A DNA stretch of 64,000 nt from Mucilaginibacter defluvii (GTDB lineage Bacteria > Bacteroidota > Bacteroidia > Sphingobacteriales > Sphingobacteriaceae): NCBI RefSeq assembly GCF_039543225.1, contig NZ_BAABJI010000002.1, forward strand, positions 496,001-560,000. Direction: 5' to 3'. A program made the translations under genes and the position numbers. The notes below the pieces were generated by a model. That model searched no databases. It worked only from the letters and a program-made list of their open reading frames with translations, and was not told the origin of the DNA. Shown here piece by piece: positions 1-7,240 of the stretch; position 1 is the stretch's first letter; each line of letters starts with the position of its first letter.

Positions 1-407
1 GTTTTAAACCGGTTAATGGTTATGCGGGTTTACTTAGCCTGGCTTATACCTATCAACGGGCAATTGATATCAGTAACCCGGGCGATAGTTTTTATAAAGA
101 TCAGATACCATACACGCCAAAACATACGCTTGCTTTAAATGCAGGCGTTAGGCACAACGGCGTCGGCTTATTTTATAATCACATTTTTTCATCGTCGCGA
201 TATTATCTGAGCAATAACCGGCCGGAATATTATGTTCCTGCATATCATGTAAGCGATCTGTCGCTAACCTATAATTTCAAGCTGCTGAAAAAACAGTTTT
301 ATACAGCGGTGGAGGTTAACAACGCGTTTAACAGTAATTACGTAATTGTGAAAGGATACCCCATGCCGCCGCGCTCACTACGCTTAACACTTCAATTAAC
401 AATTTAA
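1..407 (+). CDS. TonB-dependent outer-membrane receptor, C-terminal end (5' part outside window)
   Basis: An open frame runs from base 3 to a TAA at 405-407 and encodes about 134 residues. The alternating hydrophobic/polar strands, Tyr/Asn-rich turns and a terminal strand ending in LRLTLQLTI are typical of the last strands of a TonB-dependent receptor barrel, which imports a large nutrient across the outer membrane. The next gene starts 9 bases later and encodes a beta-propeller lipoprotein of the type paired with BtuB in Bacteroides, so a vitamin B12 (BtuB-like) receptor is the best guess. The plug domain and any upstream cobalamin riboswitch lie outside the window, so the substrate is inferred from context only. 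Confidence 0.75.
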   Translation, partial: FKPVNGYAGLLSLAYTYQRAIDISNPGDSFYKDQIPYTPKHTLALNAGVRHNGVGLFYNHIFSSSRYYLSNNRPEYYVPAYHVSDLSLTYNFKLLKKQFYTAVEVNNAFNSNYVIVKGYPMPPRSLRLTLQLTI

Positions 408-416
408 TACATCAAA

Positions 417-1487
417 ATGAGATCATTTAAACACAGCTACTTATTACTTTTATCTGCCCTTTCGTTATTAGCTACTTCATGTAGTAAGGATGACGACCCG
501 ATAGTTGCCGAAGATAATTTAGGCACTGGCGTATTTATCGTTAATCAGGGAGCATTCAGCGCAAGCAATGCGTCATTAACTTTCTATAATACCACAACCA
601 AAAAGGTTACTTTAGATGTATTTTCGGCTGCTAATGGCACCGGCTTGGGTTCTGTAGCGAATGATGCTGCAATTTATGGCTCAAAAATGTACATTACGGT
701 GAACGTTTCGAGTACCTTAGAGGTAGTCGACCCGCGCAATGGTAAGCTGATCAAACATATCGACATGAAAAATAACGGTGTTGCGCGCCAGCCCAGGTAT
801 GTGGCTTTTTATAAAAATAAGGCCTATATCACATCGTATGATAATACGGTAGCCGTGATTGATACCGCGAGCCTCACTATCGAGAAGTTCATCACTGTTG
901 GTCGTAACCCTGAACAAATGGCCATTGCGAACGGAAAACTCTATGTAGCTAACTCAGGCGGACTTACCTTCGGCAATCCGGATAACAGTGTATCAGTTAT
1001 TGACTTAAATACAAATACGGAAACAAAGAAGATCACTGTTCCGGCTAACCCGGTTAGTTTGGCTGCTGATGCAGGCGGCGACGTATACGTGATTTCAGCA
1101 GGCGACTATGATAAGATACTGCCTGCACTTACCATTATCAATGGTACTAACGATGCGATAAAATCGAGCGAGACCACTGATATTGGTTATGGCAACACCA
1201 TCGCGATAGCCGGAAATTCTGCATACCTGATTTCGGGCGATGGTAAAGTAGTGGTATTTAACACAACTACCGACCAGGTAAGTAACGCCAATTTCATAAC
1301 CGGCAACTTTAAATTTGCTACACCATTTGCCATAGCGGTTAAAGAGAGTACCGGTGAAGTATTTGTTACGGATGCTAAAGGCTACACCGCTGATGGCAAA
1401 CTTTATATATTCAGCCGTGAAGGGGCAATTAAGGATAGCGCAGCTACAGGATTAATACCGGGTAAAGTTGTGTTTAAAAACAACTAA
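417..1487 (+). CDS. YncE/DUF5074-type beta-propeller surface lipoprotein (BtuG-like)
   Basis: This 356-residue protein has a lipoprotein signal peptide with the lipobox Cys at residue 22 (LATSC), followed by Ser-Lys and an acidic DDD stretch that may favour surface export. The rest consists of repeated beta-propeller blades with motifs such as VSVIDLNTNT and VAVIDTASL, as in YncE-like and DUF5074 proteins. In Bacteroides the related BtuG lipoproteins bind cobalamin tightly and cap BtuB. Its position directly after a TonB receptor supports the same role here, as the surface binding partner of the receptor. The family assignment is fairly firm; the ligand is inferred. Confidence 0.8.
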   Translation: MRSFKHSYLLLLSALSLLATSCSKDDDPIVAEDNLGTGVFIVNQGAFSASNASLTFYNTTTKKVTLDVFSAANGTGLGSVANDAAIYGSKMYITVNVSSTLEVVDPRNGKLIKHIDMKNNGVARQPRYVAFYKNKAYITSYDNTVAVIDTASLTIEKFITVGRNPEQMAIANGKLYVANSGGLTFGNPDNSVSVIDLNTNTETKKITVPANPVSLAADAGGDVYVISAGDYDKILPALTIINGTNDAIKSSETTDIGYGNTIAIAGNSAYLISGDGKVVVFNTTTDQVSNANFITGNFKFATPFAIAVKESTGEVFVTDAKGYTADGKLYIFSREGAIKDSAATGLIPGKVVFKNN

Positions 1488-1544
1488 ACGCTAAGTTTAC
1501 AAATTGCTTTTTAATCGTTAATTTCGCATATAAATATACAAGCA

Positions 1545-2117
1545 ATGTCGGCATATAATATGAACACCCGCAATACAGTACTCATACTCATGATAGTAGG
1601 CGCTATAGCCATGCGTTTTGTTACTTTTGAGTTTCAGCATTTAAGTAATTTTACCCCTGTTGGCGCGGTAGCTTTGTTTGCAGGTACTTATTTTACCGAT
1701 AAATGGAAGTCGTTTTTGGTGCCGCTTGTAGTATTATTCTTGAGCAACATCGGCATTAATTATCTGTATACAGGCCATATCACCTTATTTTCGTGGTTCG
1801 ATCTGGTAACCTATTCATGCTTTGCTTTAACGGTGCTGATCGGTACGTTGATAACAAGGGTTAATGTGCTTAATGTATTAGCGGGTTCGGTTGCTTCGGC
1901 AGTGTTGTTCTGGCTGATCACCGATTTGCCTTTTCTTTACGGCACCTATTACACGCACGACATGAGCGGTTATATCACTTCGCTTACCAATGCGCTGCCG
2001 TTTCTGCGCAACATGCTTATCAGCGATGCGGTATTTGGGTTAGCATTGTACGGTGGTTTTGAATTAGCGAAAAACAAATACACCATTTTACGTAGCAGGC
2101 ACGAGCTTGCCATGTAA
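1545..2117 (+). CDS. DUF6580-type integral membrane protein, putative transport component
   Basis: This 190-residue protein has about five or six hydrophobic segments, including an N-terminal segment with TPVGAVALFAG, which resembles the start of DUF6580 proteins and of ECF-type S components. It begins 57 bases after the propeller lipoprotein and ends at a clear terminator, so it is probably the last gene of the receptor-lipoprotein operon. If that operon takes up B12, this protein could work at the inner membrane, but no transport activity can be read from the sequence. The start at 1545 is used; a second ATG at 1560 would drop five residues. Confidence 0.65.
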   Translation: MSAYNMNTRNTVLILMIVGAIAMRFVTFEFQHLSNFTPVGAVALFAGTYFTDKWKSFLVPLVVLFLSNIGINYLYTGHITLFSWFDLVTYSCFALTVLIGTLITRVNVLNVLAGSVASAVLFWLITDLPFLYGTYYTHDMSGYITSLTNALPFLRNMLISDAVFGLALYGGFELAKNKYTILRSRHELAM

Positions 2118-2140
2118 GTTTGCAAAAACAAAATATGTAG

Positions 2141-2168
2141 AGCGGCTCCGATAAGGGCCGCTTTTTTG
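2141..2168 (+). terminator. Rho-independent terminator
   Basis: A GC-rich stem (AGCGGC with GCCGCT) is followed by a T tract of six. It lies 24 bases after the DUF6580 stop and closes the receptor/propeller/membrane-protein operon. Confidence 0.8.
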
Positions 2169-2250
2169 TTTATTACATCGGGTGTATGATATATGGTGCT
2201 TATCCAAGTACAACCTCTATCATTCAGTAAAGACAAGCTTTAACATTTAG

Positions 2251-2415
2251 TTATCTATACAGCGTCAATATCCGGAACTCCGCTGCAAGCGATTGAGCAT
2301 CAATAATCTTATTTTGAAAAACCGGGTTGATGTAGTCCGCCTTGCCTTTTTCTTTAAAATTTTCCTCGTATTGCCTTTTTAGCACTATAGTTCGCAATAA
2401 AGGATCAGTTTTCAT
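2251..2415 (-). CDS. Doubtful small ORF, 54 residues
   Basis: This reverse-strand frame begins with ATG at 2415 and encodes 54 residues of mixed charge; a TTG at 2478 would extend it to 75. The composition is more protein-like than a random frame (runs such as QYEENFKEKGKADY), but there is no recognisable domain, no ribosome-binding site and no clear promoter. It may be a remnant of a decayed gene. It is the only candidate in the 409-base gap between the terminator-closed operon and the acyltransferase gene. Confidence 0.25.
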   Translation of the reverse strand: MKTDPLLRTIVLKRQYEENFKEKGKADYINPVFQNKIIDAQSLAAEFRILTLYR

Positions 2416-2526
2416 ACCAGCTATGAAAAATTGAAACAGAACAGCGAAACATTGATACAATAGTTCTGAGTATTCCAAGGTGTAAATCTCATTTTTACCC
2501 CCTCTGTTACAAATAATAAATTATTG

Positions 2527-3591
2527 ATGAATGATACGTTGATCGACACCAAACAACATTTTAATACGCTTGATGGGTTAAGGGGTATAGCTGCTATTGC
2601 AGTGGTAATATTTCATTTTATGGAAATTACCATTCCGGATTATAAAGACAGTTTTATTGCACATGCGTACCTGGCGGTAGATTTCTTTTTTTGCCTTTCC
2701 GGTTTCGTGATTGCCTACGCATACGACCAGCGGCTGGCTAAAATCGGCATCAAAAATTTTATAACCCTGCGTCTAATCAGGCTGCATCCGTTGGTGCTTA
2801 TTGGAGCCGTCATTGGTTTGCTGGCATTTGTGTTTGATCCCTTCAACAATCTTTACGGTAAATATCAAAACAGTACATTTATGTTGTTCTTGTCTTCACT
2901 TTTGATGATCCCTTATCCGCTTGTTCATGAAAGGTATTTCAATCTTTTTCACTTAAATCCGCCTACCTGGTCATTGTTATGGGAGTATATAGCTAACATT
3001 TGCTATGCCGTCTTTCTGGTGAAAATTCGAAGTAAGTTACTATGGATATTGACGCTGGTTGCAGCCGGAACGCTGATCTTTGAAGCACAGCGATCAGGGA
3101 ACCTGGCCGTAGGTTGGGGTGGCGACAATATTATAGGCGGCGGCATTCGCGTCTTTTTTTCGTTTCTTGTTGGCATACTCGTATACCGGTCAGGATGGAT
3201 TATTTATACAAAGTTGAGTTTTCTGCCGGTTGGTTTGCTTTTGCTAATCACTTTTCTCATTCCTTTTTCAGCATTTAATCGTGTTGTTGATCCATTAATC
3301 GTTATAATTTACTTTCCCTTCGTGGTGGCGTTAGGTGCCGGAGCAAGATTGCCTGCACTACAAAATAAGTTATGCCGGTTTTTAGGTGATATCTCTTATC
3401 CGCTGTATATCATACATTATCCTTTCATATGGCTTTTTATGAGTTATGTAGAAAAGCTGAAACCATCGCTTTATGGACAAACAATTGTAATTGTATTCAG
3501 CACGTTACTGCTGATCTTGTTGGCTTACATTATTTTAAAGATGGCTGACATTCCGATAAGGGTTTGGTTAAAAAAGAGGATGACTAAATAG
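2527..3591 (+). CDS. Acyltransferase 3 family membrane protein
   Basis: This 354-residue protein has about ten membrane segments and opens with the family signature LDGLRGIAAIAVVIFHF, whose His and Arg residues are conserved in OatA/NodX-type acyltransferases. These enzymes move acyl groups, often acetyl, across the membrane onto sugars of polysaccharide, lipid or peptidoglycan. The start is placed at ATG 2527; a TTG three bases earlier is less likely. The gene stands alone between an upstream gap and the sirtuin gene, so the acceptor cannot be deduced. There is no C-terminal SGNH domain. Confidence 0.85.
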   Translation: MNDTLIDTKQHFNTLDGLRGIAAIAVVIFHFMEITIPDYKDSFIAHAYLAVDFFFCLSGFVIAYAYDQRLAKIGIKNFITLRLIRLHPLVLIGAVIGLLAFVFDPFNNLYGKYQNSTFMLFLSSLLMIPYPLVHERYFNLFHLNPPTWSLLWEYIANICYAVFLVKIRSKLLWILTLVAAGTLIFEAQRSGNLAVGWGGDNIIGGGIRVFFSFLVGILVYRSGWIIYTKLSFLPVGLLLLITFLIPFSAFNRVVDPLIVIIYFPFVVALGAGARLPALQNKLCRFLGDISYPLYIIHYPFIWLFMSYVEKLKPSLYGQTIVIVFSTLLLILLAYIILKMADIPIRVWLKKRMTK

Positions 3592-3652
3592 TAATGACTT
3601 TTACAGATACTGTTTTATTTGTCATTTAGTTAACAGCACAGGTTCTCCATTT

Positions 3653-3684
3653 TTTGACTTCAGATGTCGAGTGGGTTATATTTG
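3653..3684 (+). promoter_or_regulatory. Bacteroidota-type promoter of the sirtuin gene
   Basis: TTTG at 3653-3656 is followed after 20 bases by TATATTTG at 3677-3684, a full match to the -33/-7 consensus of the Bacteroidota primary sigma factor. Transcription should begin near 3688, only about three bases before the ATG at 3691. Confidence 0.65.
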
Positions 3685-3690
3685 AACAAT

Positions 3691-4380
3691 ATGAAACACA
3701 TTGTAGTGCTTACCGGCGCCGGAATCAGTGCGGAAAGCGGCTTAAAAACATTCAGAGACAGTGATGGCTTGTGGGAAGGGTACAACATTGAAGATGTGGC
3801 CACACCACAGGCATGGCGCCGTAACCCCGAGCTGGTGCAGGATTTTTATAATATGCGGCGCAAAGCGGTACTTGAAGCCGTGCCGAATGCCGCGCATTTT
3901 GCTTTAGCCCGGCTGGAGACTAAATACAAGGTCACTATCATTACACAAAATATCGATGATCTGCATGAGCGGGCTGGCTCAAGCAATGTTATGCATCTGC
4001 ATGGCATTATTACAAGATCGCAAAGTAGTTTGAATCCAAATCTTACATATCCGATAGAAGGGTGGGAACTTAAGATGGGAGAGAAGTGCAAGCTCGGATC
4101 GCAGCTCCGGGCACATGTGGTATGGTTTGGTGAGAACGTGCCGATGATAGAACCCGCCGCCCGGCTATGCGCACAGGCTGACATTTTTATTTTGGTTGGT
4201 ACCTCGTTAGCCGTTTACCCGGCGGCCGGACTCGTGGATTACGTCCCGTCGGAAACACCTAAATATGTTATCGACCCAAAAATACCGGAAGTTACCATTC
4301 AGAATGTTATTCGTGTGGAAGAGAAAGCATCGACAGGCGTTGTATCTGCAGTAAACGAGCTGCTTCTGAGTGCCAAATAA
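3691..4380 (+). CDS. cobB: SIR2-family NAD-dependent protein deacylase
   Basis: This 229-residue protein carries the NAD-binding GAGISAESGLKTFRD motif near residues 8-22, TQNIDDLHERAG, and the catalytic His at about residue 104 in MHLHG. Sirtuins remove acetyl or longer acyl groups from lysine using NAD. The usual zinc-binding set of four cysteines is absent; only one Cys (in GEKCKLGSQL) remains in that region, as in some bacterial forms. The start at 3691 is preferred because the longer frame from 3664 would begin upstream of the probable transcription start. It stands alone, with no strong terminator seen after it. Confidence 0.9.
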   Translation: MKHIVVLTGAGISAESGLKTFRDSDGLWEGYNIEDVATPQAWRRNPELVQDFYNMRRKAVLEAVPNAAHFALARLETKYKVTIITQNIDDLHERAGSSNVMHLHGIITRSQSSLNPNLTYPIEGWELKMGEKCKLGSQLRAHVVWFGENVPMIEPAARLCAQADIFILVGTSLAVYPAAGLVDYVPSETPKYVIDPKIPEVTIQNVIRVEEKASTGVVSAVNELLLSAK

Positions 4381-4455
4381 AATTCTGTTTATGAAATTCA
4401 TGTTTTATATAAAATTGTTTATCAGTATCTTATAAGGTTTTAATAAAGTCAAATT

Positions 4456-4704
4456 TTAATAATTATATCTGAAATAAGCGTCTTTAAAATCCTTACGCAT
4501 TTCAGCGAAACGCGATGCCACAGTCTTTAAAAATTCTTCATCCAGCACCTCGAATACGCTGTTTACGCCATCGGTCAAATCCATCTCGGGTATCTTGTAA
4601 CTTTGTTCAAGGCTGCCCTGTTCTACCTTAACTATAAACTTATTGTTCATGTTCAGTATAGAAATCTTAAATTCCGGATGAGGGAGTTCTGCTATAATTC
4701 TCAT
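4456..4704 (-). CDS. Small conserved-looking hypothetical protein (82 residues)
   Basis: I do not recognise this protein. It is soluble, has no signal peptide and ends in DAYFRYNY. Its ATG directly abuts the TAA of the CrtA-like gene upstream (stop 4705-4707, start 4704), which shows that it is co-transcribed and probably translated by termination-reinitiation with that gene. The predicted form is a short beta-rich N-terminal half followed by a charged helical C-terminal half containing EEFLKTVASRFAEMRKDF. Confidence 0.65.
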   Translation of the reverse strand: MRIIAELPHPEFKISILNMNNKFIVKVEQGSLEQSYKIPEMDLTDGVNSVFEVLDEEFLKTVASRFAEMRKDFKDAYFRYNY

Positions 4705-5409
4705 TTAGCTTAATATGTTTTTCAAGGGATCAATTCCGTTTATTGTGCCGGAGCTTGCCAATGGTTTAAACCTCGCAAAAAGCTCTTCGCTATACCAATT
4801 TTCTTTTCTTGTTTTCTTAATTACCTCTGCGTGTTCGCGGCTTTTGTAAGCAAAGGCTTTCATTTGTTCTTCACTTTGCCAAAACGAAAATGTAGCCTGG
4901 CGGTATACCGGGGCTTCGCCAATACCTACAGAAGTTAGGTAGCCGGGAGCGTCTTTCATTAAACTCGCTACACCGGCTACATCGGCCCAAAAGTTTTTCA
5001 AGCGCTTAAATCTGATGGTAGCCCGGGTAAGTACGCCTACCGGGCCTGTATATGTTTCGGCAACTGCATTATCAGTAGCGAAAGGATTTTGGCCATCCCA
5101 TTTGCCGTGGCTCATTAGCGGTTCGCACAACACCGTCCATTGCTCAGCGCAAAACTGTCGCCACCACTTTTGTATAAACGATGAGGATTCAAACTGCTTA
5201 AAATCTTCTAAATTATCCCATACGGCTAACAATCCCCATTGCCGCCAGTCGGGGTTAAGATCAAAGGTGCCGTTTTTGCCTGTCCCTAACAGTTTCCAAA
5301 ATTTGCAGCTGCGGTTCAAAAGCAGAGGTAAACGGTGGATGGCCATAGCAAACAGCGCCATCGGAATAAATATTTTTTTGTAGCGCACAATGGTCAGGCT
5401 AACAATCAT
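4705..5409 (-). CDS. Spheroidene monooxygenase (CrtA)-like protein
   Basis: This 234-residue protein matches the CrtA family along its length: FWKLLGTGKNGTFDLNPDWRQ, LTRATIRFKRLKNFW, SVGIGEAPVYRQATFSFW and a final WYSEELFARFKP. CrtA enzymes of purple bacteria oxygenate acyclic carotenoids. No other carotenoid gene is present here, so the substrate may be a non-photosynthetic carotenoid made from genes elsewhere, or something unrelated. The first 20 or so residues (MIVSLTIVRYKKIF...) are hydrophobic. It is the first gene of a two-gene operon with the 82-residue protein. Confidence 0.75.
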   Translation of the reverse strand: MIVSLTIVRYKKIFIPMALFAMAIHRLPLLLNRSCKFWKLLGTGKNGTFDLNPDWRQWGLLAVWDNLEDFKQFESSSFIQKWWRQFCAEQWTVLCEPLMSHGKWDGQNPFATDNAVAETYTGPVGVLTRATIRFKRLKNFWADVAGVASLMKDAPGYLTSVGIGEAPVYRQATFSFWQSEEQMKAFAYKSREHAEVIKKTRKENWYSEELFARFKPLASSGTINGIDPLKNILS

Positions 5410-5469
5410 GCAGCTAAATTAAAACTTTAAATATGATAATCTGCTTATTTACTTTGGCCCATCCTTATT

Positions 5470-5477
5470 TACATTTG
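5470..5477 (+). promoter_or_regulatory. -7 box (TACATTTG) of the msrC operon
   Basis: TACATTTG fits TAnnTTTG and ends four bases before the msrC ATG, so transcription should begin at or next to the start codon. A -33 TTG at the right distance is not evident. Confidence 0.5.
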
Positions 5478-5481
5478 CCCT

Positions 5482-5958
5482 ATGGCTGATGACTTAAAAA
5501 TAATTGATAACGCAAGTAAACAACAACAATATGAAAGCCTTATTCCGCAAATTGAGGCATTGATATACGGCGAAACCGATTTAGTAGCTAATCTGGCTAA
5601 TATAGCTGCCGCGTTAAAGGAGCAGTTTAAATGGTTTTGGGTTGGTTTTTACCTGGTAAAAAACGGCGAGTTAGTACTGGGGCCGTTTCAGGGACCTGTA
5701 GCTTGTACGCGCATTGCAAAGGGCAGGGGCGTATGCGGTTCGGCTTGGCAACAACAGAAAACCTTGATTGTGCCCGATGTGGAGGCCTTCCCGGGGCATA
5801 TTGCCTGCAGTTCACTTTCCCGATCAGAGATAGTAGTTCCGGTATTCGCTGATGGCGAGGTGGTTGGTGTGCTTGATGTTGACAGTGCGGAACTTGCGGA
5901 ATTTGATGATACCGACGCGCGATATTTAGAGCAGATCATCCGGTTGATAAAATTTTAA
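5482..5958 (+). CDS. msrC: Free methionine-(R)-sulfoxide reductase (GAF domain)
   Basis: This 158-residue single GAF domain has the fRMsr motifs GPFQGPVACTRI, GRGVCGSAW and VPDVEAFPGHIAC. Cysteines at 75, 85 and 109 have the same spacing (10 and 24) as the three catalytic cysteines of the E. coli enzyme. It reduces free methionine-R-sulfoxide in the cytoplasm, probably using thioredoxin. It is the first gene of a compact six-gene run that ends with the HDAC-like gene at 10299; its TAA overlaps the next ATG by one base. Confidence 0.93.
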   Translation: MADDLKIIDNASKQQQYESLIPQIEALIYGETDLVANLANIAAALKEQFKWFWVGFYLVKNGELVLGPFQGPVACTRIAKGRGVCGSAWQQQKTLIVPDVEAFPGHIACSSLSRSEIVVPVFADGEVVGVLDVDSAELAEFDDTDARYLEQIIRLIKF

Positions 5959-6602
5959 TGAGTCGCATTTATTTAATTCCCGGTTTAGGCGCCGACTGCC
6001 GCATCTATAAAAATCTGGATTTGGCTGGTCACGACGTTTTTTTTGTAAACTGGATAGCACCCGATCCGGCTGATGCTTTATCAACTTACGCGCAAAAGCT
6101 TATAGATTATTATAAAATACAACAAAATTCCATTCTTATCGGCAATTCCATGGGCGGCATGGTAGCCATTGAAATAGCCAAGCTACAACCTATGGCTAAA
6201 ACCATATTGATCTCAAGCATTAAATCAAGCGAAGAAGCGTCAGCATATTTCTCGTTTTTCCGTTCTGTGCCGCTTTACAAATACATTCCTACCAGTTTGC
6301 TTGTTAAGGCACGCTTATTTGTAAAATACATTTTCGGCAGTATGCTTCCTGAAGATCAGCATCTGTTTGAAGATATGTATAAAAACACGTCGCCGGCATT
6401 TATCAAATGGGCTATGGGAGCGATACTCGATTGGAAAAACACAATTATCCCTGATAATGTTTACCATATAACCGGCAGTAATGACAAGGTATTTAACTGC
6501 CGCAAAGCTATTGGCGCTCAAATCATCGAAAATGGCACACATATAATGATATTCGACCGTGCCGCCGAGATAAATATGATATTGAAAGGAATAATTAACT
6601 GA
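5958..6602 (+). CDS. Alpha/beta hydrolase
   Basis: This 214-residue protein has an N-terminal oxyanion-hole region (LIPGLGADCRIY) and the nucleophile elbow GNSMGG with Ser near residue 64. The acid and His would be the Asp in GSNDKVF and the His in NGTHIMIF. The substrate is unknown. Its ATG overlaps the msrC stop by one base and its TGA overlaps the next start by one base, which indicates translational coupling within one operon. Confidence 0.8.
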   Translation: MSRIYLIPGLGADCRIYKNLDLAGHDVFFVNWIAPDPADALSTYAQKLIDYYKIQQNSILIGNSMGGMVAIEIAKLQPMAKTILISSIKSSEEASAYFSFFRSVPLYKYIPTSLLVKARLFVKYIFGSMLPEDQHLFEDMYKNTSPAFIKWAMGAILDWKNTIIPDNVYHITGSNDKVFNCRKAIGAQIIENGTHIMIFDRAAEINMILKGIIN

Positions 6603-7204
6603 TGAAGTTACCACACTCTTTTTATTCAAGCCATGATGTGGTAGAGCTAAGCCGCCGGTTATTAGGTAAGTATTTAGTTACTTATGTAGATGGTTTACTT
6701 ACCGGCGGATATATAGTTGAAACGGAGGCTTATAACGGAGTAGTGGATAGGGCATCACATGCATTTGGTAACCGCCGCACAGCACGTACAGAAACCATGT
6801 TTGCTGAGGGTGGCCGCGCTTACGTTTACCTGTGTTATGGCATACATGAGATGTTTAATGTGGTAACCGCGAGCGAAGGTACGCCTCATGCTATACTCAT
6901 ACGCGCCATTGTACCTACAGACGGTATTGATATTATGCAGGATAGGCGCAACATGCCTGTACTTAAGCCGAATATTACTGCCGGCCCCGGATCAGTTGCT
7001 AAAGCTTTGGGCATAAATCGTAAATTAAACAGTGTTTTTCTTACAGGTGATGAAATATGGCTGGAAGACAGGGGCCTGAATTTTACCGATGAAGAGGTAT
7101 ATGCCGGACCAAGAATCGGTGTGGCTTATGCGGGAGATGATGCATTTTTGCCTTATCGGTTTTATGTAAAAGGATGCCCATACGTAAGTAAACCTAATAA
7201 ATAA
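6602..7204 (+). CDS. 3-methyladenine DNA glycosylase (AAG/MPG family)
   Basis: This 200-residue protein carries the family features LSRRLLGKYLV, the catalytic Glu in GGYIVETEAYNG, HAFGNRRTART, YVYLCYGIHEMFNVVT and the late AGPRIGVAYAG motif. The enzyme excises alkylated purines such as 3-methyladenine and hypoxanthine in base excision repair. It is coupled by a one-base overlap to the hydrolase. Its linkage to msrC suggests an oxidative/alkylation damage theme, but the rest of the operon (kynureninase, bestrophin, HDAC) does not fit that theme cleanly. Confidence 0.93.
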   Translation: MKLPHSFYSSHDVVELSRRLLGKYLVTYVDGLLTGGYIVETEAYNGVVDRASHAFGNRRTARTETMFAEGGRAYVYLCYGIHEMFNVVTASEGTPHAILIRAIVPTDGIDIMQDRRNMPVLKPNITAGPGSVAKALGINRKLNSVFLTGDEIWLEDRGLNFTDEEVYAGPRIGVAYAGDDAFLPYRFYVKGCPYVSKPNK

Positions 7205-7240
7205 CCTACTTTAAACTTCTTTTTGCTATAATTGATTTGC

